DNA of 18,228 bases from Thioalkalivibrio sp. (GCA_011046015.1 DSBO01000050.1:1-18228); one strand, 5' to 3'. Positions 7,336 to 13,500 are shown, counted from the stretch's first letter. Notes: generated by a model from the letters alone, not told the origin. Translations and numbers: made by a program.

Positions 7336-8604
7336 TCAGAAGAACCAGCGCGCGCGCAGCTCCAGCCGCCAGTCGTTCTGGCGCTCGCCAAAGTCGGTGT
7401 TCGTGTCCCCGGTAGTGAGGGCCAGCCGGCCGCGCAGTTCCCAGTCCTTGATGCCGGTGTGCACGACCTCGGGAATGATGGACGCGCTACCGTCATCCAG
7501 GTTGACGATGGCCGTGCCCCCCGCACTCCAGTACAACGCGCCAAAGGGCTCCTTCTGCGAGACCTTGATGTAGAGGTAATCGCGCATCGGCTGCGGCACC
7601 GCGTAACCCGCCGCGCGCACCGACCGTGCCAGCTCGGCCAGTATCGGATCATCCGCGGCCTCGCGTGCCAGGGCGTAGAAGCGCTCCATCTCATCGGCGC
7701 TGTAACCCGCGCCGTTGCGGTAATACTCGAGTATCCAGGTGGTCTCGGTGGCGGTGAGGTAGCGCAGCCCGAACAGCAGGTCGAAGGCGTCGGTCTCGCG
7801 CGATACCAGCTGGCCCGATTCGTCCAGCACGCGGTGCCGACGGTCATCGAACCAGGCCAGTTCGCCATGGATCACGAGGTTGGTCGCCAGGTTGCGTGCG
7901 AAATCCACGCCCAGCGCATCGGGTCGGCTGTCGCCGGCGCGGAACAGGAGGTCGATGTCTGTATCACGGTAGAGCAGTGAGACGCGCCCCGCCAGGTTCA
8001 CGTCGTCGTCGGCGGCGCCGAAGTCCTCGTTGATCTCGTCGCTCGCCGGCAGGATCACGGTCGTGACGGTGAGCGTCTGCAGGTCGCCGGCGAAGCTCTT
8101 CACGTAGCTGCCGACGCCCATCACGAAACCCTCGCGGGCGAGTTCCGGGTCGGTGGGGTCGCGGGGCCGCTCGAGAAAGGCCACGGGGCTAAAGGCATAG
8201 CCCTTGCCCCAGCGCAGGCTGCGCTTGCCGGCCTCCAGGCGCCAGGATTCGGCCGGCTGCGCGGCGAGGTAGGCCTCGTAAACGCTGCCGCTGTGCCCCG
8301 TGCCGGCGTAATCGTCGACGACCTCGCCATGAAACAGCCCGTGTGCGCTCACCCGCTCCCAGCGATACATCCCGCCGAGCTCGGCCACGGCACGATAGCG
8401 CTGCGTGCTGCCGGGCTGCTGATCGGGAAAATTCAGGGCATAGAGGGCGGCGTCGCGATCGAGGACCTGGTGTTCGCCGCTGGCCTGCAGGTAGCCACCG
8501 AACTCGTACGGCTTCTTCTCGTACTGGCCGATGTCAAAGCGGAACTCCTCGCCGACGACCAGGGCCGGGAGCAGCACCAGCGCGGCTAGCCACGCACGGT
8601 TCAT
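7336..8604 (-). CDS. Predicted outer-membrane beta-barrel protein of an ABC/LolA-like operon
   Basis: A 422-residue exported protein with no characterised name that I recognise. Residues 1-18 are a signal peptide (MNRAWLAALVLLPALVVG). The rest is rich in alternating aromatic/polar stretches typical of transmembrane beta strands (WRLEAGKRSLRWGKGYAF, AFDLLFGLRYL, WELRGRLALTTG). It ends in RARWFF, the aromatic C-terminus recognised by the Bam machinery. A DUF1302/alginate-export-like barrel is the closest resemblance, but this is weak. The start is set by the ATGA overlap with the LolA-like gene (8601-8604); the longer open frame upstream is only the shadow of that gene. It is the last gene of the four-gene operon and is probably its outer-membrane component, but the cargo is unknown. 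Confidence 0.8.
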   Translation of the reverse strand: MNRAWLAALVLLPALVVGEEFRFDIGQYEKKPYEFGGYLQASGEHQVLDRDAALYALNFPDQQPGSTQRYRAVAELGGMYRWERVSAHGLFHGEVVDDYAGTGHSGSVYEAYLAAQPAESWRLEAGKRSLRWGKGYAFSPVAFLERPRDPTDPELAREGFVMGVGSYVKSFAGDLQTLTVTTVILPASDEINEDFGAADDDVNLAGRVSLLYRDTDIDLLFRAGDSRPDALGVDFARNLATNLVIHGELAWFDDRRHRVLDESGQLVSRETDAFDLLFGLRYLTATETTWILEYYRNGAGYSADEMERFYALAREAADDPILAELARSVRAAGYAVPQPMRDYLYIKVSQKEPFGALYWSAGGTAIVNLDDGSASIIPEVVHTGIKDWELRGRLALTTGDTNTDFGERQNDWRLELRARWFF

Positions 8605-9350
8605 CGACGCAGCTCGCCCACCTTCGGCAGATAATCCAGGGTAAACACCTCGTCGGCAAACTCGCGCGGCCGGATGCCGTCGAACAGCATCACCGACTTG
8701 TAGCCCTTGTAGAGCGGACTGTCGGTCTGCAGCATCGCCGGGCGCACGATGCCGTCGCCGAAATCCCTGATGCTGGAGTAATGCAGGGTCTTGATCAGCA
8801 TCCCGCTGGCCGCGTAGGCCTCGATGGTGACCGGCGTGTGCGTGTCCCTGTCGACCCACATCTTCAGGCGGTCATAGGCCACGGCCGGTCCGCGCGCCTT
8901 GAGGTCCAGGACGTACTGGTCATCCGCCTCCACCGCCGCGCTGGCCGTGTACTCGGTGGCAAAGTCCAGGCGCAGGATGTCGGCGTTGTTGAACACGCCC
9001 CCGACCACCGACTGCAGGCTGGTAATGCGGATCGGCTTGCCGACGTCGGGGATGTACAGCCACAGGTTTTCACCGAGGCGCAGGGTGCTGCGCCCGCGCT
9101 CGCTGGGCGGGTCGAGAAACAGCGCGACCATGCGGTCCTCGCCCTTCTTCACGGTATAGAGCACGAACTCCTTGCGACTGCCGTCCGGCTCGATGTTGAT
9201 CAGCTTGCGGTACATCTCGTAGGTGGCCGGGGCCATGCGCCGGTCCACCTCCTCCAGTACAGCCTGGGCGTCGAAGGCCTGGGCGGCCGGTGCGGCGGAT
9301 CCGAGGCCGACAAGGACCAGGATTGCAGCGAGCGTTCGGAAGCATGTCAT
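8601..9350 (-). CDS. LolA-like outer membrane lipoprotein-sorting family protein
   Basis: A 249-residue periplasmic protein of the COG2834/LolA_like type. Residues 1-25 are a signal peptide (AAPAAQA|FD). The mature part shows the family pattern: MYRKLINIEPDGSRKEFVLYTV, then LFLDPPSERGRSTLRLGENLWLYIPDVGKPIRI, then VYDLK-type strands (YVLDLKAR), KMWVDRDTHTPVTIEAY and a C-terminal FADEVFTLDYLPKV. LolA-type folds bind acyl chains in an open barrel, so a lipidic or lipoprotein cargo is inferred. GAGGAG sits 6 nt before the ATG at 9350, which decides the start. It lies 11 nt after the permease stop and overlaps the next gene by 4 nt. It is shuttle-like in position, between an inner-membrane ABC pump and an outer-membrane barrel. 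Confidence 0.87.
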   Translation of the reverse strand: MTCFRTLAAILVLVGLGSAAPAAQAFDAQAVLEEVDRRMAPATYEMYRKLINIEPDGSRKEFVLYTVKKGEDRMVALFLDPPSERGRSTLRLGENLWLYIPDVGKPIRITSLQSVVGGVFNNADILRLDFATEYTASAAVEADDQYVLDLKARGPAVAYDRLKMWVDRDTHTPVTIEAYAASGMLIKTLHYSSIRDFGDGIVRPAMLQTDSPLYKGYKSVMLFDGIRPREFADEVFTLDYLPKVGELRR

Positions 9351-9361
9351 GACCGTCTCCT

Positions 9362-10606
9362 CTACACGTGCCGCAGGGCGGTAATGGGATCCATGCGCGC
9401 GGCCTTCCACGCCGGGTACAGGCTCGCGATCACGGCCACCAGCATGACCACCCCCACCACCGGCAGCACATCGCCGCCGCTGATGGATGGCACCAGGGTG
9501 ATGGTCTGCCTGCCGAAGGCAAAGTTCAGTGGCCACAGGCTCAGCACGTACACGGCCACCAGGCTGATCAGCGCCCCGATGGCGCCGCCGACGATGCCGA
9601 GCAGCAGCCCCTCGCTCACGAACAGGGCGAGAATACGCCGCGGCGGCGTGCCGATGGCGGCCATGGTGCCGATTTCCCGAATGCGCTCGTACACCGCCAT
9701 GATCATCACGTTCATGATGGCGATGAGCACGATACCCACCAGCATGATCCGGATGAAGAGATCCAGCAGATCGATCATGCGCGCGATGTTGGCAAAGGGC
9801 GAGAGCTGGTCCCAGCCGTGGATCTCGAGCATGGTCTGGCCCTGCGGGTCGCGCACCCCGGCCAGAACCGCCTGCAGCTTCCCGGTCGCCGTGCCGAGAT
9901 CCTCGAGGTCCTTCAGCCGCACGGCGATCTCGCTCACCTCGGGCTGCCCCAGGCGCAGCAGCTCACGCGCGTCGTCCATGTGCAGGTAGCCATCGCGGCC
10001 GCCCGGCCCCGTCACGGGTTCGAGCACCCCCTGGACGACGAAGGTCCGCCCGTTGACCGAGCCGTCGACGTTGGTCGCGACCAGCACCACGGTATCGCCC
10101 ACATTCACCTTCATCCCCTTGGCCAGCAGCTCCGGAATCAGCAACTTGCCGCGCGCGACCAGGCCGCCGTCCATGTCGCCCTTGAGCAGCCGCTCGCCGA
10201 GCCCCGGCATCGCCAGCATCTCGCGTTCCGGGTAGACGCCGTTCAGACGGATGTTGGTGGTCTCGGTGAAGTTGCTGAACATCGCGCCGAACTTGAGCCG
10301 CGGCGTCCAGGCCTCCACCTCGGGTATGTCATCGAGCGCCGCCTCGATTCTCGACAGCGTATCCGTTTTCAGGTTGAGGTTGAGCGGCAGATTATCGATG
10401 GAGGCGACGTAGCCCTTGTGGTGCACCTGCAGGTGACCAAGCATCGCGTCGGTGATCTGGCCCACCATCACCGACTTGAAGGAACCCGACACGGCCACGA
10501 ACAGCAGCACGGCCACCAGCCCCAGCACGATCAGGCCCGCCGTGAGCAGGGTACGTCGCCAGTAACGCGCCAGGTTGCGCGCGGCCATGCGCAGTATCGT
10601 CATCAT
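9362..10606 (-). CDS. ABC transporter permease, MacB/LolC/FtsX type
   Basis: A 414-residue inner-membrane permease with the four-helix MacB topology. TM1 is at about residues 20-40, followed by a large periplasmic MacB_PCD-like domain (about 41-280). TM2 is at about 284-305, TM3 at 330-355 and TM4 at 380-400. The FtsX domain shows YERIREIGTMAAIGTPPRRILALFVSEGLLLG (306-337) and the C-terminal YPAWKAARMDPITALRHV. Members do mechanotransmission, moving lipoproteins, peptides or drugs from the periplasmic side rather than across the inner membrane. It begins ATGATG, with the first ATG overlapping the ATPase stop (ATGA at 10603-10606). There is one permease gene, so the complex would be a homodimer, unlike LolC/LolE. 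Confidence 0.93.
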   Translation of the reverse strand: MMTILRMAARNLARYWRRTLLTAGLIVLGLVAVLLFVAVSGSFKSVMVGQITDAMLGHLQVHHKGYVASIDNLPLNLNLKTDTLSRIEAALDDIPEVEAWTPRLKFGAMFSNFTETTNIRLNGVYPEREMLAMPGLGERLLKGDMDGGLVARGKLLIPELLAKGMKVNVGDTVVLVATNVDGSVNGRTFVVQGVLEPVTGPGGRDGYLHMDDARELLRLGQPEVSEIAVRLKDLEDLGTATGKLQAVLAGVRDPQGQTMLEIHGWDQLSPFANIARMIDLLDLFIRIMLVGIVLIAIMNVMIMAVYERIREIGTMAAIGTPPRRILALFVSEGLLLGIVGGAIGALISLVAVYVLSLWPLNFAFGRQTITLVPSISGGDVLPVVGVVMLVAVIASLYPAWKAARMDPITALRHV

Positions 10607-11295
10607 CGCACCGCGCCCTCCTGCTTGATGAGGCGCCCGTCCTCCAGCGAAAAGATCTCCTCGGCCTCACCGACGATCTTCGGGTCGTGCGTGGAGAAGA
10701 TGAAGGTCGTACCGAACTCGTCACGCATCTTCTTCATCAGGGTGATGATGCGATAGGCACTGTCGTGGTCGAGGTTGGCAGTGGGTTCGTCGGCCAGCAC
10801 CAGCCGGGGCTGCGTGGCCAGCGCCCTCGCCACGGCCACACGCTGCTTCTGTCCGCCGGAGAGCTGGTCGGGGCGTTTGTCCGCCTGCTCGGCGATACTC
10901 ACCGCTTCCAGCAGTTCCGCCACCCGCGCCCGGCGCCGCTCCACCGACCAGCGCTGCACCATCAGCAGCGGGTACTCGATGTTCTCGGCGGCCGACAGCA
11001 CGGGCATGAGGTTGAAATCCTGGAACACGAAGCCGATATGCGCCCCGCGGAACGCCGCCGAGGCGCGCCCGTTCAGCCGGCCGACGTCGGTATCCAGCAC
11101 GCGCAGGCTCCCCTGCGAGGGACGGTCCAGGCAGCCAATCATGTTGAGTAGCGTGCTCTTGCCACTGCCCGAGGGGCCAATGAAGGCGACCAGCGCACCG
11201 GAATCGATGGAAAAATCCACCCCGCGCACGGCCGGCACGTCCACATCACCCGCCCGGTAGGTCTTTGACAACCCCGAGGCCTCGATCAAAGCCAT
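10603..11295 (-). CDS. ABC transporter ATP-binding protein, LolD/MacB type
   Basis: A 230-residue ATPase that powers the adjacent permease. All elements are intact: Walker A GPSGSGKS (40-47), Q-loop FVFQDFNLMP (Q92), signature LSGGQKQR (145-152), Walker B LVLADEP (D169-E170), D-loop NLD and the H-loop STHD (H203). The length and the LSKTYRAGD...VPAVRGVDF opening are typical of the LolD/MacB/FtsE subfamily. I use the ATG at 11295 (MALIEA), which has a GGGGGACC stretch about 8 nt upstream. A GTG at 11316 is also in frame and adds seven residues. It is the first gene of the operon, with a candidate promoter about 45 bp upstream. Confidence 0.93.
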   Translation of the reverse strand: MALIEASGLSKTYRAGDVDVPAVRGVDFSIDSGALVAFIGPSGSGKSTLLNMIGCLDRPSQGSLRVLDTDVGRLNGRASAAFRGAHIGFVFQDFNLMPVLSAAENIEYPLLMVQRWSVERRRARVAELLEAVSIAEQADKRPDQLSGGQKQRVAVARALATQPRLVLADEPTANLDHDSAYRIITLMKKMRDEFGTTFIFSTHDPKIVGEAEEIFSLEDGRLIKQEGAVR

Positions 11296-11339
11296 GTCCC
11301 GGTCCCCCTGTCTCACATGTCCTGCCTGGAAAGATCTCG

Positions 11340-11368
11340 ACAGTATCGCTCCTGCCCTGGCTGATCAA
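11340..11368 (-). promoter_or_regulatory. Candidate sigma-70 promoter of the ABC/LolA-like/outer-membrane operon
   Basis: On the minus strand TTGATC (11363-11368) is followed, after 17 bp, by TACTGT (11340-11345). The predicted transcription start lies about 38 nt before the ATPase ATG. The -35 is good and the -10 is weak (3 of 6 consensus bases). The rest of the 198-bp gap from here to the exporter gene holds no gene that I can support. Confidence 0.4.
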
Positions 11369-11493
11369 GGCTGGCAATACTCACGCGAGAAAGGGATGCA
11401 CTTCGACGCGTGCGCGACCCGTCAGACCGGGATCGCCAGTGCTCGGTGGCCGCCGATGCAGCGACCACACGGACGACCGGGCCCGGCCATTCA

Positions 11494-12060
11494 TCATGGA
11501 ACATGCCCGCCCAGCAACACCATCAACCCGAGCACGACGAACACCAGGGCGGCAACGGCGTGCACCAGGTGCACGGGAACCTTCCCCGCGACGTGACCAC
11601 CCAGGAGGACAGCAGGGACGTTGGCGATCATCATGCCGAGCGTCGTGCCCGCCACCACCCAGAGCAGCGTCTGGTACTGGGCCGCGAGCGCGACGGTGGC
11701 AACCTGGGTCTTGTCGCCCATCTCGGCGAGAAAAAAGGCGATCAGGGTCGCGCCGAACACGCCGAAACGCAGCAGCCTGTTCTCCTCGTCTTCCAGCTTG
11801 TCCGGAATCAGCATCCACACCCCCATCGCGAAGAACGAGGCGCCCAGCACCCAGCGCAGGAGTTCCGGGGTGATCAGCGTGGTGAGCCACATCCCCAGGC
11901 CACCGGCCAGCGCATGGTTGGCCAGCGTCGCGACGAGGATGCCGAGGATGATGGGTACCGGCCTGCGGAACTTGGCCGCGAGTACGAACGACAACAACTG
12001 CGTCTTGTCGCCGATCTCGGCGAGCGCGACGATCCCGGTGGAGATCAGAAAGGCTTCCAT
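11494..12060 (-). CDS. GDT1/MneA-type cation (manganese) exporter, UPF0016 family
   Basis: A 188-residue inner-membrane protein with six predicted helices in two homologous halves. Each half has the signature acidic motif of the UPF0016/GDT1/TMEM165 family: ALAEIGDKTQ (E15-T20) and LAEMGDKTQ (E113-T118). Bacterial members such as MneA export Mn2+ and protect against manganese excess. The connecting loop is acidic (DKLEDEEN, 88-95). The start at 12060 is the first ATG after the riboswitch; AGGG lies 9 nt upstream. The frame runs open upstream but only through the riboswitch. A dedicated promoter and a Mn-sensing leader indicate induction by manganese. The Mn role is strongly supported by the leader and family, although some relatives handle calcium. 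Confidence 0.93.
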   Translation of the reverse strand: MEAFLISTGIVALAEIGDKTQLLSFVLAAKFRRPVPIILGILVATLANHALAGGLGMWLTTLITPELLRWVLGASFFAMGVWMLIPDKLEDEENRLLRFGVFGATLIAFFLAEMGDKTQVATVALAAQYQTLLWVVAGTTLGMMIANVPAVLLGGHVAGKVPVHLVHAVAALVFVVLGLMVLLGGHVP

Positions 12061-12069
12061 GAAAACATA

Positions 12070-12112
12070 CCCTGGCCGGATGCATACCGATGACCACACC
12101 ACCCCTCCGGCC
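12070..12112 (-). promoter_or_regulatory. Expression platform of the yybP-ykoY riboswitch
   Basis: GGCCGGA (12106-12112) and TCCGGCC (12074-12080) form a perfect 7-bp stem around a 25-nt loop. It ends directly against the AGGG ribosome-binding sequence at 12070-12073. This position suggests control of ribosome access; there is no U-tract, so transcription termination is less likely here. Inferred from sequence only. Confidence 0.5.
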
Positions 12113-12129
12113 AACACGGAAGCGGCATG

Positions 12130-12230
12130 GTCAAAGGTCTTGCCAGGTCGGAGACTGCCTGCACCATGGCCCGAAGGCCAAGTCTGTTGATACAGGCCCC
12201 GCTTTGCGCGGGCGGCTACTCCCCAATGAC
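12130..12230 (-). promoter_or_regulatory. yybP-ykoY manganese riboswitch aptamer
   Basis: Minus-strand RNA reads GUCAUUGGGGAGUAGCC at the 5' side, a UAUCAACAGACU internal loop segment, a UGGCCUUCGGGCCA hairpin, and GGCAAGACCUUUGAC at the 3' side. GGGGAGUAG and the GGCRAGACCUUUGACC end are hallmark conserved stretches of the yybP-ykoY family. The outer helix forms from GUCA (12227-12230) with UGAC (12130-12133). The predicted transcription start coincides with the first base pairs. Family knowledge: Mn2+ binding turns on exporters including MntP, Alx and GDT1-like proteins, matching the gene downstream. Confidence 0.92.
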
Positions 12231-12236
12231 GGGCGC

Positions 12237-12266
12237 ATTCTAGCGAAACGGCATCGGCACTGTCCA
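12237..12266 (-). promoter_or_regulatory. Sigma-70 promoter driving the manganese riboswitch and exporter
   Basis: TGGACA (12261-12266), an 18-bp spacer and TAGAAT (12237-12242) on the minus strand give five of six consensus bases in both boxes. Transcription would begin near 12230, exactly where the aptamer's outer helix starts, leaving a leader of about 170 nt. Confidence 0.75.
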
Positions 12267-12433
12267 GCGTATGGCTGTGGTGCTCGCAGCGATGCAGAGC
12301 GCAATCAGAAGCCCAAACCAATCGTCAGAGATCTCCCGTCGTTTCGGCGCTTATCCCTGGCCAGACGCCAGAATTCAGAACGGGCGAGGCAACCAGGACC
12401 AGGTGGGGGACATTTGACGTGGGTGGCATCGAG

Positions 12434-12518
12434 ACTGGAACCCTGCTTTTGCAGGGATGACGGGCAGAGACTCACATCTCTGTCTCTTTCGTCATTCCGG
12501 CGAAGGCCGGAATCCAGA
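12434..12518. repeat. Inverted pair of REP-like palindromes
   Basis: Two related imperfect units face each other. At 12434-12461 the unit reads CTGGAA-CCCTGC-TTTT-GCAGGG-ATGAC. At 12491-12518 the reverse orientation reads GTC-ATTCCGGC-GAAG-GCCGGAAT-CCAG. Both match the widespread proteobacterial GTCATTCC(n)GGAATCCAG intergenic palindrome. A third, degenerate member lies at 13101-13130. No coding gene is supported between the riboswitch promoter (12266) and the tRNA repeats (12536). Confidence 0.65.
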
Positions 12519-12563
12519 ACGGCGCACGATCAGGCGGTCACACGTTCGAACCGCACCGGGCGC

Positions 12564-12591
12564 AAAAAAGCCCTCCACAGGGGGAGGGCTT
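12564..12591 (-). terminator. Third copy of the tRNA-Arg terminator hairpin
   Basis: AAGCCCTCC/GGAGGGCTT stem (12568-12576 with 12583-12591) followed on the minus strand by six Ts. It is 342 bp from the copy next to the tRNA. Confidence 0.7.
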
Positions 12592-12734
12592 AGGATATGG
12601 CGCGCCCGGCACGATTATTCGCGGTGCTCACCCCTGCGGGGCTGGCGTCGCTGACGCTCCGCCATTCTCACTCGCTTCGCTCGCTCGTCGAACGTCGATT
12701 TGTCCAGGTCGCACGTTCGAACCGTGCCGGGCGC

Positions 12735-12762
12735 AAAAAAGCCCTCCACACGAGGAGGGCTT
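12735..12762 (-). terminator. Second copy of the tRNA-Arg terminator hairpin
   Basis: Same 9-bp stem and T6 tract as its neighbours, one 171-bp repeat downstream of the tRNA-proximal copy. Here the flanking CGTGCCGGGCGC (12724-12735 region) and GCGCCCGGCACG (12773-12784 region) are perfectly complementary and would enclose the terminator in a longer helix. Confidence 0.75.
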
Positions 12763-12905
12763 GGGATATGGCGCGCCCGGCACGATTATTCGCTGCGCTC
12801 ACCCCTGCGGGGCTGGCGTCGCTTGCGCTCCGCCATTCTCACTCGCGTTGCTCGCTCGTCGAACGTGGCCTTGTTCATGTCGCACGTTCGAACCGCACCG
12901 GCCGC

Positions 12906-12933
12906 AAAAAAGCCCTCCACACGGGGAGGGCTT
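12906..12933 (-). terminator. Intrinsic terminator of tRNA-Arg
   Basis: AAGCCCTCC (minus strand 12933-12925) pairs with GGAGGGCTT (12918-12910) around a 6-nt loop and runs into six Ts (12911-12906). It starts 7 nt after the encoded CCA of tRNA-Arg. Confidence 0.9.
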
Positions 12934-12939
12934 GGGATA

Positions 12940-13016
12940 TGGCGCGCCCGGCACGATTCGAACGTGCGACCGCCTGGTTCGTAGCCAGGTACTCTATCCA
13001 GCTGAGCTACGGGCGC
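12940..13016 (-). tRNA. tRNA-Arg (anticodon ACG)
   Basis: A 77-nt tRNA with encoded CCA. The minus strand begins GCGCCCG, pairs with CGGGCGC at the 3' end and has GCCA as discriminator plus CCA. The D-arm is GCTCAGCTGGATAGAGT; the anticodon arm is CCTGG-CTACGAA-CCAGG with anticodon ACG at 12980-12982; the T-arm is GCACG-TTCGAAT-CGTGC. A34 is normally deaminated to inosine to read CGU, CGC and CGA. It has its own promoter, so it need not be co-transcribed with tRNA-Ser. Confidence 0.97.
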
Positions 13017-13030
13017 TTTGAAGGTTGCGA

Positions 13031-13059
13031 ATTATGAGGGGATCGGGCGGGGTCGTCAA
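13031..13059 (-). promoter_or_regulatory. Sigma-70 promoter of tRNA-Arg
   Basis: TTGACG (13054-13059), a 17-bp spacer and CATAAT (13031-13036) on the minus strand match consensus in five of six positions each. The predicted start lies about 8 nt before the mature tRNA 5' end. Confidence 0.8.
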
Positions 13060-13100
13060 GGGGGGCCTGGGAATTCATCCGTTCTCCCTTGTCCGGTAAT

Positions 13101-13130
13101 CATCATCCCGGCGCACGCGCCAGGATCCAG
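13101..13130. repeat. Single degenerate REP-like palindrome
   Basis: ATCCCGGCGC-AC-GCGCCAGGAT followed by CCAG matches the GTCATTCC...GGAATCCAG family seen at 12491-12518, with a 10-nt stem containing one mismatch. Confidence 0.45.
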
Positions 13131-13190
13131 GTACAGCGATCTCGATATGGCTTTGGAATACCGACGGCAGAAAGTATCCCCTGGCCAACC

Positions 13191-13250
13191 CGGTATCGAG
13201 GGTTCGAAGCCCTGGCATCCCGGTATCGAGGGTTCGAAGCCCTGGCACCC
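13191..13250 (+). repeat. Two tandem 30-bp copies of a tRNA-Ser T-arm-like sequence
   Basis: 13191-13220 and 13221-13250 differ at one base. Each contains TATCGAGGGTTCGAAGCCCTG, which matches the T-arm sense sequence of tRNA-Ser (CTATCGAGGGTTCGAATCCCTC) but on the opposite strand. A third copy of the 21-nt core is at 13424-13444. Confidence 0.8.
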
Positions 13251-13252
13251 CG

Positions 13253-13298
13253 ATAAACAGGAAGGGGCTCCCAAAACCGGGAGCCCCTTCCTGTTTAT
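13253..13298 (-). terminator. Duplicated tRNA-Ser terminator hairpin with 20-bp stem
   Basis: ATAAACAGGAAGGGGCTCCC (13253-13272) pairs perfectly with its complement at 13279-13298, leaving a 6-nt loop. It is followed on the plus strand by ATGGCGGAGA, a remnant of the tRNA-Ser 3' end. It lies 201 bp from the tRNA-proximal copy. The stem sequences differ from that copy at several places with both arms changed together. Confidence 0.75.
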
Positions 13299-13404
13299 AT
13301 GGCGGAGACGACTGCAGGGATGCAGGAGTTAGGGCAACGCAGGAGCAGTTGCCGAGAGAGGGATAGGCTCCCGCTGGTCGCCGTCACCTCGCTTCGCTCG
13401 GCGG

Positions 13405-13437
13405 TCGAACCCTCTTGTCCATCTATCGAGGGTTCGA
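13405..13437. repeat. Inverted repeat whose stem matches the tRNA-Ser T-arm
   Basis: TCGAACCCTC (13405-13414) and GAGGGTTCGA (13428-13437) form a perfect 10-bp inverted repeat around a 13-nt spacer starting TTGTCCA. The equivalent elements in the tRNA-Arg array are TCGAACGT/ACGTTCGA at 12688-12695/12713-12720 and 12859-12866/12884-12891, with spacers containing TTGTCCA or TTGTTCA. In each case the stem equals the local tRNA's T-arm. Confidence 0.75.
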
Positions 13438-13453
13438 AGCCCTGACTGTCCTG

Positions 13454-13499
13454 ATAAATAGAAAGGGGCCCCAAAAAACCGGGGCCCCTTTCTATTTAT
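13454..13499 (-). terminator. Terminator of tRNA-Ser with 19-bp perfect stem
   Basis: ATAAATAGAAAGGGGCCCC (13454-13472) pairs with its perfect complement at 13481-13499; the loop is GGTTTTTT in the minus-strand RNA. It starts 2 nt after the encoded CCA of tRNA-Ser. The lower stem is AU-rich, with CTTTCTATTT on the 3' side instead of a pure U-tract. Confidence 0.8.
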
Positions 13500-13500
13500 A

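Larger units (their letters stand above)
12536..12958 (-). repeat. 171-bp tandem repeat array derived from the tRNA-Arg 3' end
   Basis: About 2.5 copies with an exact 171-bp period. The 19-nt tRNA 3' terminus (TGGCGCGCCCGGCACGATT on the plus strand) occurs at 12940-12958 inside the true tRNA, at 12769-12787 and at 12598-12616. Each copy is followed, in tRNA direction, by an AAGCCCTCC/GGAGGGCTT terminator hairpin. Next comes an inverted copy of the tRNA T-arm/acceptor sequence (around CACGTTCGAACC), and then a core of about 100 bp containing CTCGCTTCGCTCGCTCGTCGA-like sequence. Copies differ by scattered substitutions but no indels. The partial copy ends near 12536. It resembles the E. coli tyrT 178-bp repeats that carry the last 19 nt of tRNA-Tyr and give rtT RNA. 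Confidence 0.9.

Noticed and set aside
8343..10756. Long plus-strand open frames opposite the LolA-like, permease and ATPase genes
   Set aside because: They are antisense shadows of strongly supported minus-strand genes and show low-complexity His/Arg/Gln-rich translations.
12597..13037. Plus-strand 146-codon frame with an internal 57-residue repeat (MARPAR...)
   Set aside because: It is the 171-bp non-coding repeat read in frame and ends by translating the antisense of tRNA-Arg, a familiar source of false proteins. No ribosome binding site or family similarity is apparent.
13191..13250. Possible CRISPR fragment because of 30-bp direct repeats
   Set aside because: The two copies are directly adjacent with no spacer, and their core is the tRNA-Ser T-arm sequence. 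No cas genes are nearby.
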